NCBI RefSeq assembly: GCF_000156235.1
Contig: NZ_DS996810.1
Location: 407,455-471,454, forward strand
From: Pseudovibrio sp000156235
GTDB taxonomy: Bacteria > Pseudomonadota > Alphaproteobacteria > Rhizobiales > Stappiaceae
Reading direction: 5' to 3'
DNA: 64,000 bases
Made by a program: the position numbers and the translations under genes. The notes under the pieces were generated by a model that did not search any database, was not told the DNA's origin, and saw nothing but the letters and a program-made list of their open reading frames with translations. This document shows, piece after piece, positions 1 through 8,627 of the stretch. Every line of letters starts with the position of its first letter. The stretch's first letter is position 1.

Positions 1-631
1 TGGCGACATGGCCCATGAGAGCGTCTGAATGACCGGCCATGGATTTGGTGTCTGAGGAAACAACGATATCTATCCCGTAATCCAGTGGACGCTGGCCAAG
101 CGGCGTCAGAGTTGTGTTGTCACAGATAGTGATGCCACCTGCGGCGCGCACGGCAGACGCAACTGCTGACATATCCAGTAGGTCGAGGCCCGGATTTGAG
201 GGCGTTTCCAGAAATACAACGCTAAACCCCTCAAAGCCGCCTTTCGTGAATTCCGCGGTGGTCCGCTCAACGACCTCAACGCCAAACTTTGCCAGAAACT
301 GGCTGGAAAGGATGCGGGTCACATAGTAGCCATCTGCCGGGACCAGTAACCGATCACCTGCTTTGAGCGTTGCGAAGAGGGCTGCTGAAATTGCTGCCAT
401 TCCGGATGGAAAGCAAAGGCACGGCGCTGCTTCGAGATGGGCAAGAGCATGTTCCAGCTGGGTCCATGTCGGGTTGCTGACACGACCGTAATTTGGGAAG
501 TCTTCGGGCAATCCTGGAAGATGGTACATGGAGCTTTGCACCAGAGGTAACGCAATCGGTTCACCCTTAGACAGGTTCTGACCGCGCAGATGCAGGAACT
601 CCCCCATGTTTGGTGAAGTGCGTTGTGTCAT
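1..631 (-). CDS. PLP-dependent cystathionine lyase/synthase family protein (3' end missing)
   Basis: This is the N-terminal 210 residues of a fold-type I, PLP-dependent Cys/Met metabolism enzyme; the gene runs off the left edge of the window. The ATG is at 631. Visible family signatures are the N-terminal substrate-loop pattern YGRVSNPT, the phosphate-binding stretch FPSGMAAI, the cofactor-stacking region around PADGYY, the Asp in CDNT that pairs with the pyridine nitrogen, and the Schiff-base lysine in SSDTKSMAGHSD at about residue 196. Members cleave or form cystathionine (gamma-lyase, beta-lyase, gamma-synthase); which reaction this one runs cannot be told from the half present. I favour a cystathionine gamma-lyase-like enzyme. 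It is separated by 232 bp from the transporter gene downstream on the same strand. Confidence 0.85.
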   Translation of the reverse strand, partial: MTQRTSPNMGEFLHLRGQNLSKGEPIALPLVQSSMYHLPGLPEDFPNYGRVSNPTWTQLEHALAHLEAAPCLCFPSGMAAISAALFATLKAGDRLLVPADGYYVTRILSSQFLAKFGVEVVERTTAEFTKGGFEGFSVVFLETPSNPGLDLLDMSAVASAVRAAGGITICDNTTLTPLGQRPLDYGIDIVVSSDTKSMAGHSDALMGHVA

Positions 632-863
632 GCGGAATCTCCCATTGGATCGTATCAGCGCGCGTTCCGCACTGAGATGTTGTTTATGCTGGCCTTTATG
701 AGGGGGGCTCAACGGTCATTACAGTGATGGTAATGTACGCGTTACAGAGTTGTCTATCTTCCTATCAAATAGGAGAAAGCATCCCTTTGATGAGCAGCGT
801 ATTTTCAGCTTAACACGTTGGTTTTTTCAATAGGCGGCTCGCTCTATCACGAGGCGCTGAACG

Positions 864-2144
864 TTATGCCAAAGCGTTCTTCAGTCGTGTTGTGGCGATG
901 AGTTTGGGGAGGCGCCAGATGATGGGGATGGAAACGAGGACGGCGAGGAGGATGTAGTAGACGGGGGCGTAATCCCTGCCGGTCTGGTTGACCAGATAGG
1001 TGGCAACGATGGGGGTGGTGCCGCCAAAGAGGGCCATGCTCAGATTATATCCCAGAGCAACCACACTGCATCGCAGATGATCCGGAGCCATCAGAGTGAG
1101 GGCTGTTATGGAGAGTGCCCAGCCGACTGTGCTTGTCAGGGTGAGGCCGAACTGGCCGAGAAAGACTGAGGCCGTGTCTGGGCGGAGCATGAGCCACCAG
1201 CATGGGCCTGCCAGAATGAACGTTGCGACAGCTCCTGCCAGAAAGGCGGGCCGTAAGCCGAAGCGGTCAGCAGCAAGTCCGCATACAGGAATGAACAGAG
1301 CCATCACGACCAGATTAAGCGTTGTGACATTGAGAGCCGCTGATGAACCAAAGTTTGGGTCGGCGCTCAGATACGACACTGCATAGACGTAAATCACGAA
1401 ATAGATCACCGCTGTTGGGATGAGCAGTAAGATCATCTGCCCGATCAAGGCGGAATGATCTCGTAGGCTTTGCCAGACTGGCGAGCCTTGATCTGACTGG
1501 TTTTTGACCAGCACAGTGTCAGTGATGTGCCGCCTGATGATTGCACTGAAGAGGGCGACCAGTGTGCCGAATGCAAAGGCTACGCGCCATCCCCAGTTTG
1601 CCATTTGATCTGCAGTGAGCAAGAGGCTGATACCAGCGGGGACTGCTGAGCCGATGAGACAGCCGGAGATCATTGCGCAGGCAATCCATGCGCCGGTAAG
1701 TGCACGGCGTTCCGGCTCTGCCTGTTCTACCAGAAGGACGCCAGAGGCGGTGTATTCTCCAGCCACGGCTATGCCCTGGATGATCCTGATCAGGACGAGA
1801 AGAACTGCTGCGGTGATGCCGATCTGATGAAATGTGGGCAGCAGCGCAATGGCGAGGGAGCCTCCGCCCATCAACAGGACAGAGATCATCATGGCGGCCT
1901 TTCTGCCGACACGGTCTCCGATATGGCCGAAGATGACACTGCCGATCGGTCGTGCCGCATAGCCCACAGCCAGCACGGCGAACGTGGAGAGGACGGAGGC
2001 AACCCGGTTTTCTAGCGGGAAGAACTGGGTGGCCAGTGTGGCGGTGAGGAAGCCGTAGACGGTGAAGTCGTACCACTCCAGAACATTGCCACTCGCTGCT
2101 GCGATGATTGAGCGGGGTGGCAGCCTCTGTTGTGATCCGGACAT
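864..2144 (-). CDS. MFS transporter, metabolite:H+ symporter (MHS) type
   Basis: A 426-residue inner-membrane protein with twelve predicted helices. The N-terminal NVLEWYDF motif in helix 1 (about residues 20-27) and the loop 2-3 signature with GYAARPIGS followed by GHIGDRVGRK (about 62-83) are typical of the MHS branch of the major facilitator superfamily (ProP, ShiA, KgtP, citrate and proline/betaine carriers). These use proton symport to take up organic acids or osmolytes. The substrate here cannot be assigned. It starts with ATG at 2144 and lies 109 bp downstream of the start-distal CPBP protease gene's end on the same strand; no obvious metabolic partner is adjacent. Confidence 0.88.
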   Translation of the reverse strand: MSGSQQRLPPRSIIAAASGNVLEWYDFTVYGFLTATLATQFFPLENRVASVLSTFAVLAVGYAARPIGSVIFGHIGDRVGRKAAMMISVLLMGGGSLAIALLPTFHQIGITAAVLLVLIRIIQGIAVAGEYTASGVLLVEQAEPERRALTGAWIACAMISGCLIGSAVPAGISLLLTADQMANWGWRVAFAFGTLVALFSAIIRRHITDTVLVKNQSDQGSPVWQSLRDHSALIGQMILLLIPTAVIYFVIYVYAVSYLSADPNFGSSAALNVTTLNLVVMALFIPVCGLAADRFGLRPAFLAGAVATFILAGPCWWLMLRPDTASVFLGQFGLTLTSTVGWALSITALTLMAPDHLRCSVVALGYNLSMALFGGTTPIVATYLVNQTGRDYAPVYYILLAVLVSIPIIWRLPKLIATTRLKNALA

Positions 2145-2253
2145 TCAACAACCCTTTGCCGAGATAGCTCTGCTCCTTGAGGGGGGAGCTCGTTACACAG
2201 CAATGTTTATCAGCATACTCTTACGGAAAAGGTAGCGTAGTGTTTGGCCTGCC

Positions 2254-3111
2254 TTACTTTGCCAGCATGGGGTAGGTGAAGAACAGGATGTGGGTGAGGT
2301 TGACGAGGAAGTGGACGGCGATGGCGGCCTCTAGGCGACCTGATTTCCAGAAGGTGGCCCCGTAGAACAGGCCTGCAACGAAGGAGAAGGCTGCGTATGG
2401 CAGGCCGCCTTCCAGATGGTAGTAGGCGAAGTGCAGAGAGGAGATCACCAAGGCAGCGGTGCCTGCCCAGAAACTGCGGCCCAACTTCTCCATGATCTGA
2501 CCCATGATGAACTGGCGGAAGAATGCCTCTTCTGCCACGCAGGTGAACAGCAGGTTGGCGAACATCCAGACTGGCAGGAAAGACACCAGTTTCGGGTCGA
2601 GTACCACCAGTCCGGCGGCATAGGTTGCGCCGATGAGGACGGCTGCTGTTGGGATGAAGAACAGCAGCGTAATACGCAGACTGCGGAGCCATTCCTTTGC
2701 TGAGCGCATGCGCGGGGCGGCGAAGAGGAACAGCAGGAAGCCGAGCGCGGCCTTATCGAAGTTCAGATACAGCGAGTATGGCACGGCATCTGGGCTGGTC
2801 TTCACATCAGAAAGAACCTGCAGATTGTGAAAACCGGGGGCTTCGTGCTTCATCACGAGGTGGCCTGCCAGCAGCAACAGGGCGACCATCACATAATAGA
2901 GCCAGACAGGGTGTTTTTGCTTGAAGAGGAAGGCACTGACCACGGCCCAGCTGAGGACGAGCAAGAGGCCTGTTGTGTTTAGTATGCCTGCGATCACCGC
3001 TAAAATCAGAGAGAGCGCGAATAAAGCAAGTGGCACCCTTGGTTGGGTGATGAAGGGGACGCTTGCAATGGCAAGGCCGAGAATAAGATAGGCACTCAAT
3101 GAAAGCGGCAT
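2254..3111 (-). CDS. CPBP-family (CAAX/Abi) intramembrane metalloprotease
   Basis: A 285-residue polytopic membrane protein. The C-terminal half carries all three motifs of the CPBP (Rce1/Abi) fold: EExxxR at E194-E195...R199, an LHFAYYH block with H227, and HFLVN (H267, N271). In this glutamate-type intramembrane protease family these residues line the active site. Bacterial members have been linked to prenyl-protein processing, bacteriocin self-immunity and other membrane proteolysis; the target here is unknown. The N-terminal 150 residues add several hydrophobic helices. It stands alone on the minus strand between the transporter and the truncated haemoglobin, so context does not suggest a substrate. 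Confidence 0.85.
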   Translation of the reverse strand: MPLSLSAYLILGLAIASVPFITQPRVPLALFALSLILAVIAGILNTTGLLLVLSWAVVSAFLFKQKHPVWLYYVMVALLLLAGHLVMKHEAPGFHNLQVLSDVKTSPDAVPYSLYLNFDKAALGFLLFLFAAPRMRSAKEWLRSLRITLLFFIPTAAVLIGATYAAGLVVLDPKLVSFLPVWMFANLLFTCVAEEAFFRQFIMGQIMEKLGRSFWAGTAALVISSLHFAYYHLEGGLPYAAFSFVAGLFYGATFWKSGRLEAAIAVHFLVNLTHILFFTYPMLAK

Positions 3112-3274
3112 GATGAAACTTTTGGGTGTCGCAATAAGCAGAAAATGAGTTGCTTTAGAGAGTGAGGTAAAGCTGCCGCTAAGTCAAATGTGCAGAAAGC
3201 ATCGCCCGGCTGGAGCTGATGAGGCTGTGTACCGGGAGATGCTGGGATGTTTGGTTTGAGAATGGTTTGGCTTG

Positions 3275-3643
3275 TTAAACCAGAATTTCTTCTTTCAGGC
3301 TGCTGACGAACCCAACTGCGTCGTTGAACTCAGCCTCTGGCAGGCTGAAGGATTCCAGAGTGGCTTTGAGGTGGCCGAGGAAGGCCTCCCAGTCAGCTTC
3401 GGTGATGCCCATGCCTTTGTGGGTGAGGACCATGTCGCGGCCGGTGTAATAGAGAGGTCCGCCTGCGCTGTTGGCGAGATAATCAATCAGTAGCTGCTTT
3501 TCGCGTGTGATCCCATCTTCACCGCGGTTCTGCCAGAACCGTGCGAGGAGGTCATCGCTCTGAAGGCGAGGGAGCAGGTTGTCGACGACCGCAGAAATTG
3601 CGTCATAGCCGCCGAGGCGTTCGTACAAAGTCTTGTTACTCAT
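3275..3643 (-). CDS. Group I truncated haemoglobin (trHbN-like)
   Basis: A 122-residue single-domain globin. The start LYERLGG, the GGPLYYTGRDM corner and the helix F-G segment with the proximal haem ligand His75 (THKGMGI, then the WEAFLGHL helix) are characteristic of group I truncated globins, which bind O2 or NO. Where the classic members have Phe-Tyr at B9-B10 (the tyrosine that hydrogen-bonds bound O2) this one reads Leu23-Leu24; Gln50 lies in the distal helix E region. That combination belongs, from memory, to a recognised subgroup with a GEDGI-REKQLL signature, and it implies a different distal pocket from mycobacterial GlbN. The gene is divergent from the DM13 gene across a 368-bp AT-rich gap. 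Confidence 0.9.
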   Translation of the reverse strand: MSNKTLYERLGGYDAISAVVDNLLPRLQSDDLLARFWQNRGEDGITREKQLLIDYLANSAGGPLYYTGRDMVLTHKGMGITEADWEAFLGHLKATLESFSLPEAEFNDAVGFVSSLKEEILV

Positions 3644-4011
3644 AATTAGGCCTTTTGTCCTAGGGGGTTAAAAGGCTGAGATTAAACAGGATTTAGGTAT
3701 TTCTACTTGATAAATGTTAAGTCTGCATATTTGGCTGAAATGAGTGAGATTTCGGCTTTAAGTGTTGAATTTGTGAAATTTAAGTCACTGTATTTATTCG
3801 GTTTTTCTGCTCGGTGGTTCGCCTGAATGATGTGAAGTGAACGTATTTTGAGTGAGAGCAGTGCTTTCACGACATCTCACAGTGTTTTGAGATTTTGGGA
3901 TTGATTACAAAGGGGTAGGTTTGTTGCCTTCCCAACGCATGGTTGTTAGACAAATTGAAGTGATCGCTTTTGCGATCAAGTGATTTTGACCTGTAGACTG
4001 AGAGAACTCTT
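3644..4011. promoter_or_regulatory. AT-rich divergent intergenic region with an 18-bp palindrome
   Basis: This 368-bp gap separates the divergent globin and DM13 genes and must hold both promoters. It is visibly richer in A and T than the flanking genes. A perfect inverted repeat, TGATCGC-TTTT-GCGATCA, sits at 3961-3978, 33 bp before the DM13 start, a suitable place for an operator or a small leader hairpin. No coding sequence is evident. I cannot assign a regulator; the arms do not match the FNR (TTGAT-N4-ATCAA) consensus. Confidence 0.5.
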
Positions 4012-4482
4012 ATGATCCGTTTTGTTGCATTGCTCGTTTCGCACACCGTAGTGCTGGCTGTTGGCTTTGCGCTTGGGGTCTACTTCTTGCCGATCCTGAC
4101 AGCGCCGGACTCTCCTGAAACTGCTGTGCTGGAGCAGAAAGCTCAGAATGCGCAGTACACTGCGGAGTTCAACCGCGACCAGCGTGGCAGTGACTTCCTG
4201 CATTGGGGCGAAGGCAAGGTGAGCGTTTCTCCAACCATGATCGTGCATCAGGGCCGTCTTGCTCCGGGGCCGGATTACAAGGTTTATCTGGTTCCTGAGT
4301 TTGTTGAGCACGAAGATGAATTTCTGCCGGTCAAAGACAACTCCGTTCTGATCGGTGATGTCAAAACCTTTGATGGTTTCCTGCTGGATGTGCCAGAGGG
4401 CGTTGATATCGAGAAGTACAACACCGTGCTGGTGTGGTGCGAAACCTTTGGCGAGTTCATCTCCGCAGCCAAGTACCGGTGA
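4012..4482 (+). CDS. DM13-domain membrane-anchored protein
   Basis: A 156-residue protein with one N-terminal hydrophobic segment (about residues 4-26), best read as a signal anchor, followed by a DM13 domain from about 50 to the C terminus. The end pattern YNTVLVWCETFGEFISAAKYR-like, with the near-invariant cysteine at about 143, is the hallmark of this fold, which was proposed from comparative analysis to be an electron-transfer or redox cytochrome-b561-like partner domain. The periplasmic placement follows from the anchor. It may share a regulatory region with the divergent truncated haemoglobin, which suggests but does not prove a role in oxygen or nitrogen-oxide chemistry. Confidence 0.82.
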   Translation: MIRFVALLVSHTVVLAVGFALGVYFLPILTAPDSPETAVLEQKAQNAQYTAEFNRDQRGSDFLHWGEGKVSVSPTMIVHQGRLAPGPDYKVYLVPEFVEHEDEFLPVKDNSVLIGDVKTFDGFLLDVPEGVDIEKYNTVLVWCETFGEFISAAKYR

Positions 4483-4582
4483 TCAGAGGCCCGAAGTTTA
4501 TGTGCCCGAGTGGCAGATAGTTCTTGCGTGGTTGGGTCAGAAGGGTAGAGGTAGAGGCTACCTCTCCATTTTCTTCAGGTAA

Positions 4583-6421
4583 GTGCTGCTGCTCATGACA
4601 CCCACGCAAGATATTGTTGCCTCGCCGAATGATGTTCTGAAAAAAGTATTCGGCTACGACGCATTTCGCGGCAATCAGCAGGTTGTGATTGATAGCGTCA
4701 TGGCTGGAGAGAGCTGTTGCGTGCTTATGCCGACAGGGGCGGGGAAGTCTCTGTGTTATCAGGTGCCTGCTTTGTGTCGCCGTGGGGTGGGCATTGTTGT
4801 TTCTCCACTGATTGCGCTGATGCAGGACCAGATTGCGACACTGCGCGAACTTGGCGTGCGGGCGACATCCATCAACTCCGCTCTTTCCTATGATGAAGTT
4901 CAGGCTGCCTATCGGGATTTGCGGGCTGGGGAGCTGGACCTGCTTTATGTGGCGCCGGAGCGGTTGGTGCGGTCTGAGTTTGTTGGTTTGCTGGAAGAGC
5001 TGAACCAACGTGGGTTGATTGCTCTGCTGGCCATTGATGAGGCGCATTGCATTAGCCAGTGGGGCCATGACTTCCGCCCTGAGTACCGTGAGCTGACCAA
5101 TGTGCGGGCGAAACTCGAAGGTGTGCCGTGTCTGGCAGTGACTGCGACGGCGGATGAGCCGACGCGGAAGGACATTCAGGAGCGGCTCAATCTATCGCGT
5201 TTGATCTCCTCAGGATTTGACCGTCCTAACATCACCTACACCGTGGGCATCAAGCATAACCCGAAGCAGCAGTTGCGCCGGTTCCTCAAAGAGCGTCCTG
5301 CTGGCGAGAGTGGCATCATCTATTGCCTTTCCCGCAAGAAGGTGGAGGAGACGGCTGCATGGTTGGTTGATGAGGGCTTTGACGCGCTGCCTTATCATGC
5401 GGGCTTTGATAGTTCAGTGCGTGAGGCCAATCAGGATCGCTTCATCAAGGAAGAAGGCCTGATCATGGTGGCAACAGTCGCGTTTGGTATGGGTATTGAT
5501 AAGCCCAACGTGCGGTTTGTAGCGCATCTGGATCTTCCGAAGAACATTGAGGCTTATTATCAGGAGACGGGCCGCGCTGGGCGTGATGGGCTACCGTCCG
5601 AAGCGTGGCTGGTCTATGGCATGCAGGATGTTGTGTTCCTGAACCAGATGATCGACCGGAGTGAAGCCCCAGAGAACCAGAAGCAGATTGAGCGGCAGAA
5701 GCTGCGGTCTTTCTTAGCTTACTGTGAGACGGCGACCTGTCGGCGCTCTGTTCTGCTGCGCTACTTTGGCGATGAGTGCGAGCCTTGTGGCAACTGCGAT
5801 ACTTGTTTGAACCCGCCGAAGACGATGGATGGGACTATTGCGGCACAGAAGCTGCTGTCCTGCATTTTGCGTACCGGGCAGAGCTTTGGTGCGAATTATG
5901 TGATTGATGTTCTGCTTGGCAATGCGAGTGAGCGGATCATCTCACGCGGGCATGACCAGCTGTCGACGTTCAACATTGGCGGTGAGTTCGACAAAATCAA
6001 ATGGAACGCGATTACCCGTCAGCTGTTAGCTGCAGGCCTTATCTTTGCGGACCATGATGCGCATGGGGCTTTGAAGATGACGGCGCTGGGCATGGAGTTC
6101 TTGAAGGAACGCCGGACCATTGAGCTGAAGGTGGATCAGCTTGCCAGCTCAGCTAAGATGGAGCGGCGGGCGAAAGCTCCGGCAAAGGCTCAGATTGAAG
6201 ACATTGCGGATCAGGAGCTGTTTGAGAAACTTCGGGCGCGGCGGATGGAGCTGGCGCGAGAGCGGAATGTACCGCCTTATGTGATCTTCAACGATAAGAC
6301 TCTGATTGAAATGGCGGTGGAACGCCCACAGCGACTTGAAGAGATGCTGGAGATCTCCGGTGTTGGCGAATCCAAACTGGAACGCTTCGGTCCAGACTTC
6401 CTGGAGATCATTCGAGATTAG
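4583..6421 (+). CDS. recQ: ATP-dependent DNA helicase RecQ
   Basis: A 612-residue 3'-5' DNA helicase of the RecF-type recombination and fork-repair pathway. Superfamily 2 motifs are clear: motif I PTGAGKS with Lys55, DEAH at 152-155 followed by the RecQ-specific aromatic-rich loop (CISQWGHDFR), motif III TATAD, and motif VI QETGRAGRDG. The RQC zinc cysteines are present (CETATC...CEPCGNCDTC, about 380-408) and a single HRDC domain ends the protein (about 535-612). Length matches the family. The first possible start is GTG at 4583; an ATG at 4595 would remove four residues and is equally acceptable. It converges on the permease gene, with a strong stem-loop between them. Confidence 0.96.
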   Translation: MLLLMTPTQDIVASPNDVLKKVFGYDAFRGNQQVVIDSVMAGESCCVLMPTGAGKSLCYQVPALCRRGVGIVVSPLIALMQDQIATLRELGVRATSINSALSYDEVQAAYRDLRAGELDLLYVAPERLVRSEFVGLLEELNQRGLIALLAIDEAHCISQWGHDFRPEYRELTNVRAKLEGVPCLAVTATADEPTRKDIQERLNLSRLISSGFDRPNITYTVGIKHNPKQQLRRFLKERPAGESGIIYCLSRKKVEETAAWLVDEGFDALPYHAGFDSSVREANQDRFIKEEGLIMVATVAFGMGIDKPNVRFVAHLDLPKNIEAYYQETGRAGRDGLPSEAWLVYGMQDVVFLNQMIDRSEAPENQKQIERQKLRSFLAYCETATCRRSVLLRYFGDECEPCGNCDTCLNPPKTMDGTIAAQKLLSCILRTGQSFGANYVIDVLLGNASERIISRGHDQLSTFNIGGEFDKIKWNAITRQLLAAGLIFADHDAHGALKMTALGMEFLKERRTIELKVDQLASSAKMERRAKAPAKAQIEDIADQELFEKLRARRMELARERNVPPYVIFNDKTLIEMAVERPQRLEEMLEISGVGESKLERFGPDFLEIIRD

Positions 6422-6463
6422 AAATCAGCCCTCACTAACGTGAATGTTAGTAAAGGCTGATTT
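6422..6463. terminator. Nested stem-loop between convergent recQ and permease genes
   Basis: A perfect 9-bp outer stem (AAATCAGCC at 6422-6430 with GGCTGATTT at 6455-6463) encloses a symmetric 3-nt internal loop and a perfect 6-bp inner stem (ACTAAC/GTTAGT). The flanks give a short T tract on both strands, so it can act as a bidirectional terminator immediately after the recQ stop codon. Confidence 0.7.
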
Positions 6464-6497
6464 GCATGAGTTGCAGCGTTTCTGGTGCTTTCTGGGA

Positions 6498-7412
6498 TCA
6501 AAAGATCAGCGAGTACAGCACGCCTGCGCTCACTGCCATTCCCAGAATGACGACCAGAAAAGCAGCGATCATCTGGTTTTTGAAGAGGGATTTTAGCAAG
6601 ATCACCTCTGTCAGGCTGGCGCCTGCGCTGCCGATGATGAGGGCCATGATGGCGCCTAGTCCCATGCCTTTGCCAGCCAGTGCTGCGGTGAGTGGAATGA
6701 CGGCCTCAGCGCGGATGTAGAGCGGGATGCCGATGACGGCTGCGACCGGAATGGCGAAGACGTTATCTTTTCCTGCCCATGAGGACACCAAGTCTGTCGG
6801 CATGAAGCCGTAGATGACGGAGCCAATGGCGATGCCGCCGATGAGGTATGGCAGGACCTTTTTGAAATCTGTCCAAGTTGAATTCCAAACTCTTGCCCAT
6901 TTGCTCTGCACCGGTGCGCTGCCTCCGCAGCTGCTGCCACAGGAGGAAGTGGATGGGGCCGCGTAGGCTTCTTCTTTCACGAACTTTTCAAAGCCAAGCT
7001 TTTCCAGCGTGTAGCCCGCGATGACGGAGACTGCCAATGCGATGGTGAAGTAGAACACAGTTACCTGAATGCCGAAGGTGATGGCGAACAGGCCAATGAT
7101 GACCGGGTTCAGCAGTGGGCTGGCGAATAGGAAAACCATCATGGTGCCGAAACCTGCGCGGGCGCGGAGCAGACCCTTCAGGAACGGAATGGTGGAGCAG
7201 GAGCAAAATGGGGTGATGACGCCAAGTGCTGCTGCTGTGACATAGCCTTTGCCGTTTTGGCTGCTGAGGATCTTCTGCACGCGGCTTGGCGGAATGTACT
7301 CCTGCAAGATGCCGACGAAGTAGCTGATTGCCAGAAAGAGGATGGTTAGTTCAACAGCAAGGAATGCGAACATCTCCAGACTGCTTATGAGCATTTCAGA
7401 GGACAGTGACAT
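6498..7412 (-). CDS. UPF0718/DUF318-type permease (ArsP-like)
   Basis: A 304-residue membrane protein with about eight helices and the signature TPFCSCSTIP in the first half, found in the DUF318 permease family that includes ArsP, an exporter of trivalent organoarsenicals. A cysteine-rich cytoplasmic loop (SSCGSSCGGS, about residues 154-163) precedes the second half and could bind a soft metal or metalloid. The gene is divergent from an ArsR-family repressor gene across 104 bp that contains two copies of the same palindrome. Both points support metalloid or thiol-reactive efflux, but other DUF318 proteins are uncharacterised, so the substrate is inferred. Confidence 0.85.
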   Translation of the reverse strand: MSLSSEMLISSLEMFAFLAVELTILFLAISYFVGILQEYIPPSRVQKILSSQNGKGYVTAAALGVITPFCSCSTIPFLKGLLRARAGFGTMMVFLFASPLLNPVIIGLFAITFGIQVTVFYFTIALAVSVIAGYTLEKLGFEKFVKEEAYAAPSTSSCGSSCGGSAPVQSKWARVWNSTWTDFKKVLPYLIGGIAIGSVIYGFMPTDLVSSWAGKDNVFAIPVAAVIGIPLYIRAEAVIPLTAALAGKGMGLGAIMALIIGSAGASLTEVILLKSLFKNQMIAAFLVVILGMAVSAGVLYSLIF

Positions 7413-7432
7413 TGGATGTAATCCTTATTACG

Positions 7433-7456
7433 ATATTTCCGGATTTATCGAAATAA
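7433..7456. promoter_or_regulatory. Operator candidate 1, ATATTTC-N10-GAAATA(A/T)
   Basis: Imperfect copy of the 24-bp inverted repeat seen again at 7482-7505. It lies 21 bp upstream of the permease start codon, where binding of the adjacent ArsR-family protein would block permease transcription. Confidence 0.6.
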
Positions 7457-7481
7457 TAGAATGAAAGCTTTTCATGTCAAG

Positions 7482-7505
7482 ATATTTCTAGTAATATCGA
7501 AATAT
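7482..7505. promoter_or_regulatory. Operator candidate 2, perfect ATATTTC-N10-GAAATAT
   Basis: Perfect 7-bp arms separated by 10 bp, ending 11-20 bp before the possible arsR starts. Its centre is 49 bp from that of the first copy, close to five helical turns. The pair probably binds the ArsR protein and couples autoregulation to control of the permease. Confidence 0.65.
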
Positions 7506-7516
7506 AAGAATGACTG

Positions 7517-7858
7517 GTGAATGAGATGGATATCGAGAAAACGGCTAAGGCTTTGAAAGAGCTTGGACATGTGACACGGCTTGCAATCTACAAGCGGCTT
7601 GTAAAAGCTGGCTATAAGGGCCTTGCCGTGGGTACATTGCAGGAAGAACTGGAAATTCCAGGCTCAACGCTGTCTCATCATTTGTCTGGTTTGGCCTCTG
7701 CCGGGTTGATTAAACAGCGGCGTGAGGGGCGAGTGCTTTATTGCGTTGCGCAGTTTGAGCAGTTGGATGAAGTTCTGCAGTTCTTACGTGCTGAGTGCTG
7801 CATTGATGACAAGTTCCATACAGACGACAATGATCTTAAAGAGCTGAAGCGCGGATGA
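7517..7858 (+). CDS. ArsR-family metalloregulatory repressor
   Basis: A 113-residue winged-helix protein. The recognition helix region reads GSTLSHHLSGLASAGLI and is followed by a wing RREGRVLY, the standard ArsR/SmtB pattern. Three cysteines are visible: Cys76 in the wing strand end and the vicinal pair Cys94-Cys95 near the C terminus, a plausible soft-metal or thiol-redox site; the classical helix alpha-3 CxC of ArsR is absent. It is divergent from the DUF318 permease and flanked by two identical-type palindromes, so it most likely represses both genes. The start is GTG at 7517 or ATG at 7526; the latter gives MDIEKTAK and is slightly preferred. Confidence 0.9.
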   Translation: MNEMDIEKTAKALKELGHVTRLAIYKRLVKAGYKGLAVGTLQEELEIPGSTLSHHLSGLASAGLIKQRREGRVLYCVAQFEQLDEVLQFLRAECCIDDKFHTDDNDLKELKRG

Positions 7859-7934
7859 TCCGTGATTGAGGCTTTGTTGAGTTTCACTGACTTGATGAGC
7901 CTCTGAGAGCCGCTAGAGTATCTGCATTTCACAA

Positions 7935-8444
7935 TTGCGGGTATTTGAAGTGGTTGATCATAATGAATTTGTGCAGGCTGTGGCAGAAAGTTCCAGCTTG
8001 CAGGAGGCTGCGCAAAAAGCGGGCGTGCTGTTTTCCAAGTTTCCCGGCTACAAGCTTTTTACGCTGACGGTGACACATCCGGATGGCAGTCATGTTGTGC
8101 GGCTGTATTCCAGTGCTGAGAATTCCTACGGCACATCCGGCACCAAGCCGATTGAGAAAGAGGGTGGCTGGTATGAGCGGGTGCTGGTGCAGCAGAAGCC
8201 GTTTCTTGGCTACACCATTGAGGATGTGAAAGACTACTTTCCTGATCATGAAAAGATTGCAGCCATGGGGCTAGGTGCAACGCTGAACCTGCCTGTGGTG
8301 GCGCAGGGCGAGGTGATTGGCACCGTGAACCTGTTGGATGCAGACCATGCCTATACGGACGCTGATGCGGAAAAGAGTTTTGCCTTGTCTCAAGCACTGG
8401 CTCCGCTGTTTTTGAAAGCGCGGGAAGAGCTGGCAGCTGTTTGA
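7935..8444 (+). CDS. GAF-domain protein
   Basis: A protein of about 169 residues made of one GAF-like sensor domain. The core FPGYKLFTLTV, the central GGWYERVLVQQKPFLGYT and the strand-turn LNLPVVAQGEVIGTVNLLDADHAYTD fit the small free-standing GAF proteins. No output domain is fused. Such proteins bind small molecules or act as methionine sulfoxide reductases (fRMsr), but the fRMsr catalytic cysteines are missing here: I find no cysteine in the chain. The start is unusual: TTG at 7935 or GTG at 7950, with no ATG near the domain edge. Function is unassigned. Confidence 0.75.
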   Translation: MRVFEVVDHNEFVQAVAESSSLQEAAQKAGVLFSKFPGYKLFTLTVTHPDGSHVVRLYSSAENSYGTSGTKPIEKEGGWYERVLVQQKPFLGYTIEDVKDYFPDHEKIAAMGLGATLNLPVVAQGEVIGTVNLLDADHAYTDADAEKSFALSQALAPLFLKAREELAAV

Positions 8445-8627
8445 TTTGAATTCGCCTGTTTTCGCTTAGGGGGCTTTTACCTTAAGGCCGGAAACCTTCC
8501 ATTTTCGCCGAGTTTCTCCCGATTTGTTTCTCTCAGGGTAACCATGAACGGGGCATGAAAGATGCTCCATTCCGTCTGCGTTCTGCGCTGGCACCATGCA
8601 ACCCCTGAGAGACGAGCGGTATTGGCT

